64,000 bases of DNA from Comamonadaceae bacterium (GTDB taxonomy: Bacteria; Pseudomonadota; Gammaproteobacteria; Burkholderiales; Burkholderiaceae_C): NCBI GenBank assembly GCA_013297875.1, contig JAAFIW010000002.1:306627-370626 (forward strand), given 5' to 3'. The notes beneath the pieces were generated by a model. It had not been told where the DNA came from. It worked only from the letters and a program-made list of their open reading frames with translations, and did no database searches. The position numbers were made by a program, and so were the translations under genes. Positions 9,001 through 17,059 of this stretch are shown one piece after another. Every line of letters begins with the position of its first letter. The first letter of the stretch is position 1.

Positions 9001-10593
9001 GACGTTTTTCGCTGTGGGTGCCGTATCTGAGGGGGTGCCAACTACCTCGCCAATAAATTTGGCACCAGTTATGCCGGGTTCCTTTGAGCTTATGAAATCA
9101 GCTACACCAGTGACATTCAAGCTATTATTTAGCCCAGTAATAATATTTTTACCGGTCAAAGTACCAGAAAAAACAGGGGGTGCCGGTACGAATCCGGCAT
9201 TGGCACCCGGCAACTGGTCTGAGTCATAAGATGTGTTGGTGTCCGATATGGTGAGAATATTTGCCTTTGCGCAATAGGGTGCTTTCGCCGCACTTGTGGT
9301 GCTGTAAGGCTTGTCCCATGTAGCCGATGGTAGGCCTACTTGGGTGTCGATTGTAGTACCCCTATTCGTATACTCTGTGGTGGCGCTACCGGCACCGGCG
9401 AAATATCGCACGGCTTCAAACATGAGTTCAGCAACTGGATTCCCCCAGTCGACATATTCCCCCTCATTTGCCGAGCGATCGCCAATGGCATTTTTATAGA
9501 TTTGATCAGTTCGGCCATTGTTGAAATCGCGGATGCGTAAATTGTTGATGGTGTTAACGATCACTGCTGTGGCGGTAATGAATTGGCCGTTGCTTTGATC
9601 TACCTCTTGCTTGAAAGAACTGACGACTTTGCGCAAGCGACCACCCGAAAAATTGTTGTCATAGCTGCCCGTCATCAGACCAAACAACAAACTTTCATTT
9701 TCGCCAAAATCATGCAAAGTGCCAACAGGCTTATAAGCGCCGCTTGGATACAGCTTGCAACCCGAGTTAAAGCTGGTTGTGCATACCGCAACCCGAGCGG
9801 TGTAGTTTGTTCTGGTACCACCATGGGTGCCATCGGCTAGTACCGGGCGCTCAGTGGACGCCCACTCCCATACCCGTTTTGGGGAGTTGAGCACGACAGA
9901 CAGCCATGGCGCCATATTGCTGCAATTACTCAATGTGGCGCAGTTGGTACTGGCATTCGGAGTGAGATTGCCAAAGAAATGCCGATTGTTTGTGGTGGGC
10001 GCGGCAAGCGGGGTGTAGTCGCTGATGTTATATTTATCGACAGCAAGGCTGGTATATTCTTTTGCCCAGGAATGTGCATCTTGCGGAATATACGCACGCC
10101 GCAAAACGGTTTGCGCTGCGGTATCGGTATCTCTCATACCACCATAAAGCACTACACGCATCGCGTCAATGCGGCTGGTCGTCACGTAATTCAGCCAGTT
10201 GCCTGCCCACTGACCGCTGCAAGTTTTAAGAGCGCCGGAGGCCGCGCCAGCAGGTGTGAAAAGATCGCTATTGCCTGAGCCGTTGCTGTGTGTGTAACAC
10301 AAATTGGAATCAAACAACCCCAAATAGGTGATCGCAGGTTTAAACCGTATATCCAGTGTGCCATCGCCATCAATGTCGCTTGCGTCGTTATATGCCTCGT
10401 AAAACATACGGTGGTCACGCCCCATTGCCAGCATCACCATGGCCTTGGCGGTTGGCTGCACAGTGAGTGGCGAGTTGGGAATGGTCACGGCGCTGGTGCT
10501 AACGGCTGCCACCAGCGACGCGCCCAGCAACGCCAAGCGTATGCTCTGGGCTACGCGAATTCCACGGGGAATCAATTTATTAAAGATATGCAT
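6037..10593 (-). CDS. pilY1: PilY1-type pilus tip adhesin / calcium-dependent pilus biogenesis protein
   Basis: 1518 residues with an N-terminal signal region (hydrophobic stretch about res 20-36, ending near STSA). The C-terminal third is the PilC/PilY1 beta-propeller, recognisable by HSSPTY, YAGANDGMLHVFDSATGAE and YVYAGDLKGNLWKFD. Three Asp-rich loops look like calcium sites: DIDGDGTLD near residue 75, DKDGDGVPD in the middle, and DVNKDGKYNSAD near the end. The last 60 residues are Cys-rich (CESNDCPCTGPDCGKTEPC). In characterised species PilY1 sits at the pilus tip, counters PilT-driven retraction in a calcium-dependent way and can act in surface sensing. The region before the propeller shows no domain I can name. 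It is 9 bp downstream of pilX. Confidence 0.92.
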   Translation of the reverse strand: MHIFNKLIPRGIRVAQSIRLALLGASLVAAVSTSAVTIPNSPLTVQPTAKAMVMLAMGRDHRMFYEAYNDASDIDGDGTLDIRFKPAITYLGLFDSNLCYTHSNGSGNSDLFTPAGAASGALKTCSGQWAGNWLNYVTTSRIDAMRVVLYGGMRDTDTAAQTVLRRAYIPQDAHSWAKEYTSLAVDKYNISDYTPLAAPTTNNRHFFGNLTPNASTNCATLSNCSNMAPWLSVVLNSPKRVWEWASTERPVLADGTHGGTRTNYTARVAVCTTSFNSGCKLYPSGAYKPVGTLHDFGENESLLFGLMTGSYDNNFSGGRLRKVVSSFKQEVDQSNGQFITATAVIVNTINNLRIRDFNNGRTDQIYKNAIGDRSANEGEYVDWGNPVAELMFEAVRYFAGAGSATTEYTNRGTTIDTQVGLPSATWDKPYSTTSAAKAPYCAKANILTISDTNTSYDSDQLPGANAGFVPAPPVFSGTLTGKNIITGLNNSLNVTGVADFISSKEPGITGAKFIGEVVGTPSDTAPTAKNVTSLGAIRGLAPEEPTKRGGYYASSVAHFAKTHDLQTSLQGTQTVNNLFVALASPLPRIEAKLPNGRTINIVPFAKSVGGAFSITNAKGAYQPTNQIVDFYVESIANSGSSTLATATWPDYDASINGGRYQAKFRINFEDVEQGNDHDMDAIVEYTVKANANNTLEVVLNPVYQAGGVQHRMGYVVSGSNRDGIYLVVQDETDTGNPYFLNVPPGRSPGYCEPIMPVPVAPALPYPADCYRLPFLGATAATTPSTSISTQTFTFSTTANAATFLKDPMWYAAKWGGFEETAPAINAQPDITSEWDKDGDGVPDAYFFVQNPTKLKDSLRNAFKAAATGATSASNIASNSGSIASDTRVYQASFVPVDWTGNILALPVTLAGVGSASLWRADEQLPLWSSRKIYLNTSLGVVDTSATTYSALPAADKTLLVNDDTYKYIRGDKSKEVANGGALRNRSSILGDFIHSSPTYDSDSKNLYAGANDGMLHVFDSATGAEKFAVIPNQLVPKLKNLTSPNYSTNHEYFIDGDITLGFKVSESNNKTYVYSLLGRGGKGVFSIDPSTPVPSLTWEYTPIGGTTTGAITAAAGSDAGLGMMMGRPMMALLNNGKMGLLVGNGYNSASGRAVLYIFILNANGTLSEVKTIDTLAGGDNGLAGPAWADLDANSTADYVYAGDLKGNLWKFDIRSASPASWAVSFSGMPLFKAVNASSQPQPITAPVAVRSDTAVGSVTKGKRFVFFGTGSYFQAGDASNMEIQSWYGIIDNDLTPVADRSALIARPIATSGTVAGQTVRVFGAAAANDMLGKRGWYIDLNTAATPGERIVVLSQFVPAVVPALMVSSLFPLADECKAGGDGYLNFVNPFTGGRIELDFIDVNKDGKYNSADRLGGVAASSVRLGVGIPTTPLFLGRSPASAGEIKRQDGSTFLSGTPKKRFCESNDCPCTGPDCGKTEPCIDGSSSTNASEGIASIGIGGCINKIKGRLSWREIFRD

Positions 10594-10602
10594 TTTTGCC
10601 TC

Positions 10603-11172
10603 TTAGAGCGAAGTCGCGTAAATAGATTGAACCATGACGGTTGCAGCCCGTCCGTCTGCTGGCCTGGCGCGTGCGGTAACCCGGTAGCGCTTGCAGTTGT
10701 TGGTAGTAGCGCCGGGGTCAATAACGCAGGGGAATGAATCACCCAGGTATTCAACGAAATACTCAGGTTGAATGGTAATAGTTGTGGTGCTACCCACAGT
10801 AATGCTGGATCCTGCTTGCCAATCCGCAAAACTTGCACTGAGCCATCTTGGGGTTGATGTGGCCAATGGTGCCCCGCAGGTCATCACTTGGTCTGGGGCA
10901 CCTCTCATCGCGCACGGAGCCCCCGCGACAGGATCAGGCTGCCCGGCGGTTTCGATGAGCATTTCTGCCTGGCGAAGTGCAGACTCTGAAGCCTGCAAGG
11001 CTAGGGTGCGATCGTACGTTTGAGAGACCATCTTTTCCTGGCTGCTCACAAGCCGCACGGCGGCTAAGCTCAAAAGAGTCATCACCACCAAAAGAATAAG
11101 AGAAATCACCAGAGCAACTCCGCGTGAGCGCTTCAGGTTGAACATCTTGCGGTGTGTCTGCTTCGTATTCAT
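10603..11172 (-). CDS. pilX: Type IV pilus minor pilin-like protein PilX
   Basis: 189 residues. It begins with a basic leader followed by GVALVISLILLVVMTLLSLA, the PilX N-terminal transmembrane helix. This family lacks the classical GFTLIE motif and reads SRGVAL here. The SQTYDRTLALQASESALRQAE segment is typical of PilX. PilX is part of the priming complex of minor pilins with PilV, PilW and PilY1. Its start overlaps the pilW stop by 4 bp. Confidence 0.88.
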   Translation of the reverse strand: MNTKQTHRKMFNLKRSRGVALVISLILLVVMTLLSLAAVRLVSSQEKMVSQTYDRTLALQASESALRQAEMLIETAGQPDPVAGAPCAMRGAPDQVMTCGAPLATSTPRWLSASFADWQAGSSITVGSTTTITIQPEYFVEYLGDSFPCVIDPGATTNNCKRYRVTARARPADGRAATVMVQSIYATSL

Positions 11173-12314
11173 AATTTCATCTTCGTCTCACGGCTGCGCA
11201 GGTTGATGACAGAAATTGTTCGCCGCTCCAGTGCTTGGCCATTGGTTCCCACAACATCGGGGCTGCGAAAGGTCAGCGCGATGCGAACCGCAACAACTTC
11301 CTTCAAATTCTCTTCAGTCCAAGCCTTGTTGGCAGCAGAAAAAACGGTGTCGTCAGCATTGATCCAGCTTGTAGCCAAATCTGATCCAACCGCCGCATCC
11401 TTGTCGCGAACCAGGTATTGAATTTGCATGTCGTGTACGTCGGTCACCATTTCGCGGGCTTCAGTCGTCTGGATATTAACGCCAGCTACCGTTAGTGGTT
11501 TCTGCGCCAATCGATACAGCGCACGCCGGTTGTTCGTCCCGATTCCGATATACCAAAATCCAGGGTCATACTTCGTTACGAAACCACCCGGGGTGAATTG
11601 CTTGCTTACTGTTCCAGTGCAATTGGCTGGCTGCGGCCAGCCAAGCGTGCTTTTGCAATTGTTGGTTGGGGCAGAGGCGCTGTGTTCAATCGTATTTGCG
11701 CCTACTGCCCAAACTTCGAAAATAGCCGCGGAGGCGGAGTCGCAAGCCAATACAACATCTTTGTCTGTGTAGCGGGCCACAGAATCGAGCGTAATTGCGT
11801 TGGTAGCGGTGTTGTGTGCTTGTATTGTTCTTAAATCCGAATCGTCCATTCGGGATCTCAAAATCGATACGGCGTCGGTGCCTGAGACTCGCTGGCCCAG
11901 CGCTGTGCCAAAACTGACGCTACCCCCCACCACCGTGCCTTCATATCCCACCAGAGTGCCACTGTCCCAGTCTGCCCACCAGGGCAATACTGTGGGCGCA
12001 ACAAGATTTGTTCGCACAACACTCGCAACAGCCTTGGTACCACAAGGATTGGATCCTGCTTCACGTAAATCGCGCGCCATTTGTTCGAATGCAAACCTCG
12101 CGCTTTCTTGCATTCGCGCAAGGTTTTCGGTAGATCTGAAACTTTGCTGGGTAGATGTGTAGACACTTAAAATGCCACCAATCAGGAAAATACCCAGCAG
12201 CAATGCAACCATTAATTCAACGAGTGACAAGCCCGAACTGGCAGCACGTCGACTGGCTATGCGGCAAGAAGAATGTTTATGCACAAAAGTCTTTTTAAAT
12301 GAATGAATAGACAT
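11169..12314 (-). CDS. pilW: Type IV pilus minor pilin PilW
   Basis: The start was placed at the ATG at 12314, 10 bp after the pilV stop, giving 381 residues; the frame open to 12434 runs into pilV. Residues 27-50 carry the class III signal GLSLVELMVALLLGIFLIG with Glu+5. The TSTQQSFRSTENLARMQES and ARFAFEQMARDLREAG segments are typical of PilW. The large C-terminal globular domain with several Cys matches PilW size (about 350-400). It acts in assembly of the pilus tip complex. Confidence 0.88.
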   Translation of the reverse strand: MSIHSFKKTFVHKHSSCRIASRRAASSGLSLVELMVALLLGIFLIGGILSVYTSTQQSFRSTENLARMQESARFAFEQMARDLREAGSNPCGTKAVASVVRTNLVAPTVLPWWADWDSGTLVGYEGTVVGGSVSFGTALGQRVSGTDAVSILRSRMDDSDLRTIQAHNTATNAITLDSVARYTDKDVVLACDSASAAIFEVWAVGANTIEHSASAPTNNCKSTLGWPQPANCTGTVSKQFTPGGFVTKYDPGFWYIGIGTNNRRALYRLAQKPLTVAGVNIQTTEAREMVTDVHDMQIQYLVRDKDAAVGSDLATSWINADDTVFSAANKAWTEENLKEVVAVRIALTFRSPDVVGTNGQALERRTISVINLRSRETKMKL

Positions 12315-12324
12315 AAACCGCGCC

Positions 12325-12801
12325 TCACAACCGAGACTGAATCTCAACCACCTGCTCGCTAAGCCCACCTGCTTTGCTGTCGTCCCAGCGCAGGCGAACG
12401 GTACAAATGTAGCTGTCATTACAAGTAATGGCACCGCAGGTGGTGGTATCTGTGGCTACACCCATGGTGCCGCGAGCGCTGTCGATCCAATCGCGCATAT
12501 TGTTCTGCGCTAGCGTTATTCCAGTAAAACCAGCTGGACTACAAACATATGCGGTGTTGTAACTGCCACCTTTTGCGCTTTCCCGATCAACGCGCATGGC
12601 GTCCATCATGAATTGCGCCAACATGATGGCTTGTGATCGTTGCACGCTGCTTTGATTGCCCTGCAATGCGCGGGTCTGGAGAGATGCCATTCCGAGTAAA
12701 CCGAAGCTCAAAATCAAAACCGAAACCAATATTTCGATCAGCGTGGCACCTTGCTGACGGGATGGGGCCAGATGCAGAGAGTAAGGTTTTATGGACTTCA
12801 T
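12325..12801 (-). CDS. pilV: Type IV pilus modification/minor pilin PilV
   Basis: 158 residues with leader, the cleavage motif GATLIEILVSVLILSFGLLG and then GMASLQTRALQGN, the well-known PilV signature. Glu+5 is present. Cys pairs in the C-terminal half (TTCGAITCN, YICTV) suggest a disulfide. It sits 13 bp downstream of fimT and 10 bp upstream of pilW in the minor pilin operon. Confidence 0.9.
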   Translation of the reverse strand: MKSIKPYSLHLAPSRQQGATLIEILVSVLILSFGLLGMASLQTRALQGNQSSVQRSQAIMLAQFMMDAMRVDRESAKGGSYNTAYVCSPAGFTGITLAQNNMRDWIDSARGTMGVATDTTTCGAITCNDSYICTVRLRWDDSKAGGLSEQVVEIQSRL

Positions 12802-12814
12802 GTGCGTAAACCTG

Positions 12815-13411
12815 TCAAAGAGCCGGACAAGCGGAAGTTACTCCCGTTGCTTTGGTAATGGTGATCCGGCCCGCTATATTGATATTGAGATCACGTGCCC
12901 GGGTGTCATTGGACAGCGCAGATGAGGTGCTGCAAACTCTTATGATCCCGGTTGTAAATGAACCGGTTAGGGTTTTAGACCTTCCGTCGGCGCTGTATGA
13001 CACGTAGTCGACGACGTTGGTATTGCCTGAAATTGAGATGGCCGCAGGCATTGGCTGGACAACAAAACTCACGGTTTCACCGGAATCGATAGAGGGCGTC
13101 GAACCTGCTCGAGTAGGGTCTGCGAAGCCAATCCAACCCGTGCTCCAAGATCCGCTACCCGAGAGGCAGCTTGTGCCGTTATTGCTTTTGCATACCGTCA
13201 TGCGTGTGCCACGTCGCGTCGCTTCCGATCTGGCCTGCAGCAGGGATGTGTAGAGCTCGTTTGTTGCCGTCGACAAACGGGTCGAAGCGATCGCTTGTTG
13301 AAAGCCGGGCACAGCCAGTGACGTCAAAATAGCCAGGAGACTGACAACCAACATGAGTTCAATCAGCGTGAATCCATGGTTTCTATTTCCGATTTTGGTG
13401 AGGTCCGTCAT
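12815..13411 (-). CDS. fimT: FimT/GspH-type pseudopilin
   Basis: First gene of the pilus operon. The 198 residues contain the prepilin site GFTLIELMLVVSLLAILTSL and the GspH/FimT domain signature SLLQARSEATRRGTRMTVCKS. FimT-type proteins are minor pilins of type IV pili, and in some species FimT binds DNA for uptake. Whether this one does cannot be told from sequence, although the C-terminal tail is modestly basic (residues around TRARDLNINIAGR). It lies 193 bp downstream of nrdR. Confidence 0.88.
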   Translation of the reverse strand: MTDLTKIGNRNHGFTLIELMLVVSLLAILTSLAVPGFQQAIASTRLSTATNELYTSLLQARSEATRRGTRMTVCKSNNGTSCLSGSGSWSTGWIGFADPTRAGSTPSIDSGETVSFVVQPMPAAISISGNTNVVDYVSYSADGRSKTLTGSFTTGIIRVCSTSSALSNDTRARDLNINIAGRITITKATGVTSACPAL

Positions 13412-13604
13412 ATGGCATCAAAAGGTTGAAGTGGCGATTGTCATCGGCGGCTCCCCAGAAACAAGGCTGCCCGGACTAGTGGCAATTTTTCCCCGACAGT
13501 CGGTTGAGCTCGCGTTTCTCTTTCAGGCTGTCCGGCCGAGTATTAGGTGCGCCTGTAGTAAGGGCGATCTCAAGCCACATCGGCTTGATCGATTCCGTCG
13601 ATCT

Positions 13605-14054
13605 CTACCGCCTAACCTCCTCCACCAACGCCCGAAACTCATCCACATCTTCAAAGCTGCGGTAAACACTTGCAAAGCGCACGTAGGCCACTTTGTCCAG
13701 CTTCTTCAGTTCTCGCATGACCAACTCGCCGATGCGGGCAGACTGGACTTCGCGCAGGCCTAGGTTGAGGAGTTTTTCTTCGATGCGCTCAATGGCGCTG
13801 TCGATTTGTTCGGTGCTGACGGGGCGTTTGCGCAGGGCCAGGTTGAGGCTGGCCAGCAGTTTTGCGCGCTCAAATTCGATGCGGCGACCATCCTTTTTGA
13901 CGACTGACGGGAAGTTGACTTCTGGTCGCTCGTAGGTGGTAAAGCGCTTTTCGCAGCTGCCGCATTGGCGGCGGCGGCGGATGAAATCCCCTTCCTCGGA
14001 GACACGGGTTTCGACCACTTGGGTCTCGCCGTGGCTGCAGAAGGGGCATTTCAT
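13605..14054 (-). CDS. nrdR: Transcriptional repressor NrdR
   Basis: 149 residues, the family's usual length. The N-terminal zinc ribbon has Cys3, Cys6, Cys31 and Cys34 (MKCPFC and QCGSCEKRF). It is followed by the ATP-cone domain starting near [16 protein letters not shown]. NrdR senses the dATP/ATP state and represses ribonucleotide reductase operons through NrdR boxes. It lies 2 bp downstream of glyA, so the two are probably cotranscribed, a common betaproteobacterial pairing. Confidence 0.96.
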   Translation of the reverse strand: MKCPFCSHGETQVVETRVSEEGDFIRRRRQCGSCEKRFTTYERPEVNFPSVVKKDGRRIEFERAKLLASLNLALRKRPVSTEQIDSAIERIEEKLLNLGLREVQSARIGELVMRELKKLDKVAYVRFASVYRSFEDVDEFRALVEEVRR

Positions 14055-14056
14055 GG

Positions 14057-15301
<1,245 letters not shown>

Positions 15302-15538
15302 GGCAGTCCTTGATGAAGGTTGACCTTGCGCTGTGCCGTTGATTGGCAAAACACAAGGGCTGCCCAGGCGAACGGCTTAGCGCTGGAGCAGACAACGCCG
15401 CTCAGCGGCACGCTTCCCAGTGGTTTTGTACAAGGCGGGCCTTGTTTCAGTCCACGTCAGCGCTCGCCAAATTCGGGTTGCGCCTATCGCCAGTTGCGTG
15501 CCGGGCAAGTGTAGCCCAGCACAGGCGTCTGTCGCGGC

Positions 15539-16357
15539 TCAAGACTGAGACAGCGTGGCCACTTTTTCCTCATTTGTGGCTTCTGGTTCCACGGGCGTGA
15601 TGGTGCGTATGCCTTCAGCTGGTGCTTGCGGCAGGGCGCGACCGGTTGCCACCTGGTACAGCCGGGCATGCTCGGCCATCACTTTGTAAGCGTAGCCACC
15701 GTCGTTTTCCATGTTGGCTGCGCCTACGTAGAACTTCAGCCCGGCTTGCACCGACCCGGCGCGCTTGATGCACTCTTGCAGCACCTTCACGCCGACGCGC
15801 AGGTTGGTCACCGGGTCGAACGCGGCCAGCTTGCCGCCGTAGTTGGCGTATTTGTCGCTGTGCACGCCGGTCATCACCTGCATCAGGCCTTGCGCGCCCA
15901 CTGGGCTTTGGGCAAAGGGGTTAAAGCCTGATTCAACGGCCATGATGGCCAGAATCAGGGTGGGGTCCAGCTTGGTCGAGGTACCCAGGTCATAGGCTTC
16001 AGCCACAAGGGCTGCAATAGGCTCTGGTGCCACCCGGTATTTTTTGCTCAACCAGTAGGCGACAGCGGCTTGTTGCTTGGGCAGGTCTTTGGGGTTGGTG
16101 GCGGTGGCGCGGTCAATGGCTTCCAGCTCCACGGGTTCGCTGGGTTCAGCCGCCACCAGGTGACGCTCTTGCAACCAGCCCATGAGTTGAACCTCGCCGG
16201 TGTGGCGAAGATCAGGCCGGGCGGTGAGGGTGACCACGAAGAACACAACGGCCAACCCGACCAGGGCAAAGCTGTTGTGGATGATTTCAAAAAAACCCTG
16301 CACCACGTCGGTGGTGAAGGTGCGCAGTCCTTGGATGAACTGGGTCAATACGGTCAT
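15539..16357 (-). CDS. Membrane-anchored lytic transglycosylase (SLT domain)
   Basis: 272 residues from the ATG at 16357, which has AGGAGT upstream. A single transmembrane helix (ALVGLAVVFFVVTL, about res 29-42) anchors it, and the rest would face the periplasm. The SLT domain occupies roughly residues 120-235, with the catalytic Glu in AIMAVESGFNPFAQSP followed by GAQGLMQVM and YVGAANMENDGGY. It would cleave the glycan strand of peptidoglycan. A tail of about 30 residues after the domain is Glu/Pro-rich. It stands alone, with its own likely promoter about 200 bp upstream. Confidence 0.88.
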   Translation of the reverse strand: MTVLTQFIQGLRTFTTDVVQGFFEIIHNSFALVGLAVVFFVVTLTARPDLRHTGEVQLMGWLQERHLVAAEPSEPVELEAIDRATATNPKDLPKQQAAVAYWLSKKYRVAPEPIAALVAEAYDLGTSTKLDPTLILAIMAVESGFNPFAQSPVGAQGLMQVMTGVHSDKYANYGGKLAAFDPVTNLRVGVKVLQECIKRAGSVQAGLKFYVGAANMENDGGYAYKVMAEHARLYQVATGRALPQAPAEGIRTITPVEPEATNEEKVATLSQS

Positions 16358-16559
16358 GAGCGACTCCTGGTGATGACGCTGGCTCGCGGGGCTGCTGCTC
16401 TCAGGCAACAGGGCGGTGGCGCTCAGCTACTTTTTGCGCTGAGGGTCGATTTGCTGACGGCCCCGAGGGCTGGTTCAGCAACTTGCCGGTTTCCGAACGC
16501 AGTCTGGAATCGTCCAGCGCGTATTCGGGTTGACCCTGCCCATTGGCAGAGTTCGGCGG

Positions 16560-16587
16560 ATTCTAGGGAGTCTAAATATCGAGTCAA
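16560..16587 (-). promoter_or_regulatory. Candidate sigma70 promoter for the lytic transglycosylase
   Basis: On the minus strand TTGACT (16587-16582), a 16-bp spacer and TAGAAT (16565-16560) form a good sigma70 match. Transcription would start near 16552, leaving a 5' UTR of about 195 nt before the ATG at 16357. The surrounding 16560-16700 stretch is AT-rich compared with its neighbours. Confidence 0.5.
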
Positions 16588-16748
16588 GACTATCAAATTG
16601 ATTCGTTATTCAAATTTGGCTGTTTTCTTTGATTTTTGTGCCATTTTTCCTGCTCTTTCCGTTTTTTGAGCAGCTTCTCTAAGAAAAATCTGTGTCAAGG
16701 TTCCGCGTTGCGCACCTGCTGCCATACGCGTATGGATACAAAACAGGC

Positions 16749-16777
16749 TTGAAATGCGCTGCGAATCGGACTAAATT
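16749..16777 (+). promoter_or_regulatory. Candidate sigma70 promoter of the structured RNA
   Basis: TTGAAA at 16749-16754, a 17-bp spacer and TAAATT at 16772-16777. The predicted start of transcription, about 7 nt later, falls at 16784, exactly where the first hairpin of the candidate RNA begins. Between 16358 and 16749 I see nothing else apart from the divergent promoter at 16560-16587. Confidence 0.55.
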
Positions 16778-16783
16778 GTGCAT

Positions 16784-16972
16784 GCCTGAGCCTATTCAGG
16801 CGCTGGCTGGAATCTGGTTTTACCGCCAACGACAGCCCCCTCATGGAAGCAATCTTTTGCTTCCTACGCCATGTGGGACTTTCATCTCCCGCATGGCGAC
16901 CCCAGACGGCATGGGTCTTGTGCCCGCCGTCAGGCCCGAAGAACTGATCTTGATTGGTTCTTCGGGCTTTTT
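16784..16972 (+). ncRNA. Candidate structured RNA (sRNA or leader) ending in an intrinsic terminator
   Basis: About 189 nt between a sigma70-like promoter and a strong terminator, with no convincing reading frame. Consecutive hairpins are: GCCTGA/TCAGGC (16784-16801); GGCTG/CAGCC (16805-16837); GGAAGCAA/TTGCTTCC with a 4-nt loop (16845-16864, perfect); a 12-bp stem CGCCATGTGGGA/TCCCGCATGGCG with one G-U pair (16867-16898); GACGGC/GCCGTC with an inner GGG/CCC (16905-16931); and the 11-bp terminator stem GCCCGAAGAAC/GTTCTTCGGGC (16934-16967) plus T5. The first strand GCCTGA could alternatively pair with TCAGGC at 16930-16935 and close the whole RNA as a multi-branch junction. It matches none of the riboswitch or housekeeping RNA motifs I know (TPP, FMN, cobalamin, glycine, SAM, 6S, SRP, RNase P). 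It lies 88 nt before the DUF748 start, so it could be a leader controlling that gene or an independent sRNA. Confidence 0.6.
16934..16972 (+). terminator. Rho-independent terminator
   Basis: A perfect 11-bp GC-rich stem (GCCCGAAGAAC with GTTCTTCGGGC, 16934-16944 and 16957-16967), a 12-nt loop, then five T. It ends the candidate RNA and precedes the DUF748 gene by 88 bp. Confidence 0.8.
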
Positions 16973-17059
16973 GCTTTGTGGTGCGGCATTTTTACAAGTG
17001 CTACTACTTTTTTATGCTTGGTCGTTGACCTTTGCACCTACGCACTGAACACTCGCCGC

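Noticed and set aside
13566-13591. Terminator between nrdR and fimT (TCAAGCC/GGCTTGA hairpin)
   Set aside because: The stem is only 7 bp and no T run follows on the minus strand. The 193-bp gap may hold the fimT promoter, but no clear signal is visible.
16692-17048. A 118-codon plus-strand frame over the structured RNA, and the upstream extension of the DUF748 gene from 16871
   Set aside because: Both run through the hairpins and the terminator, lack an RBS, and the DUF748 protein has a normal membrane-anchor start at 17060.
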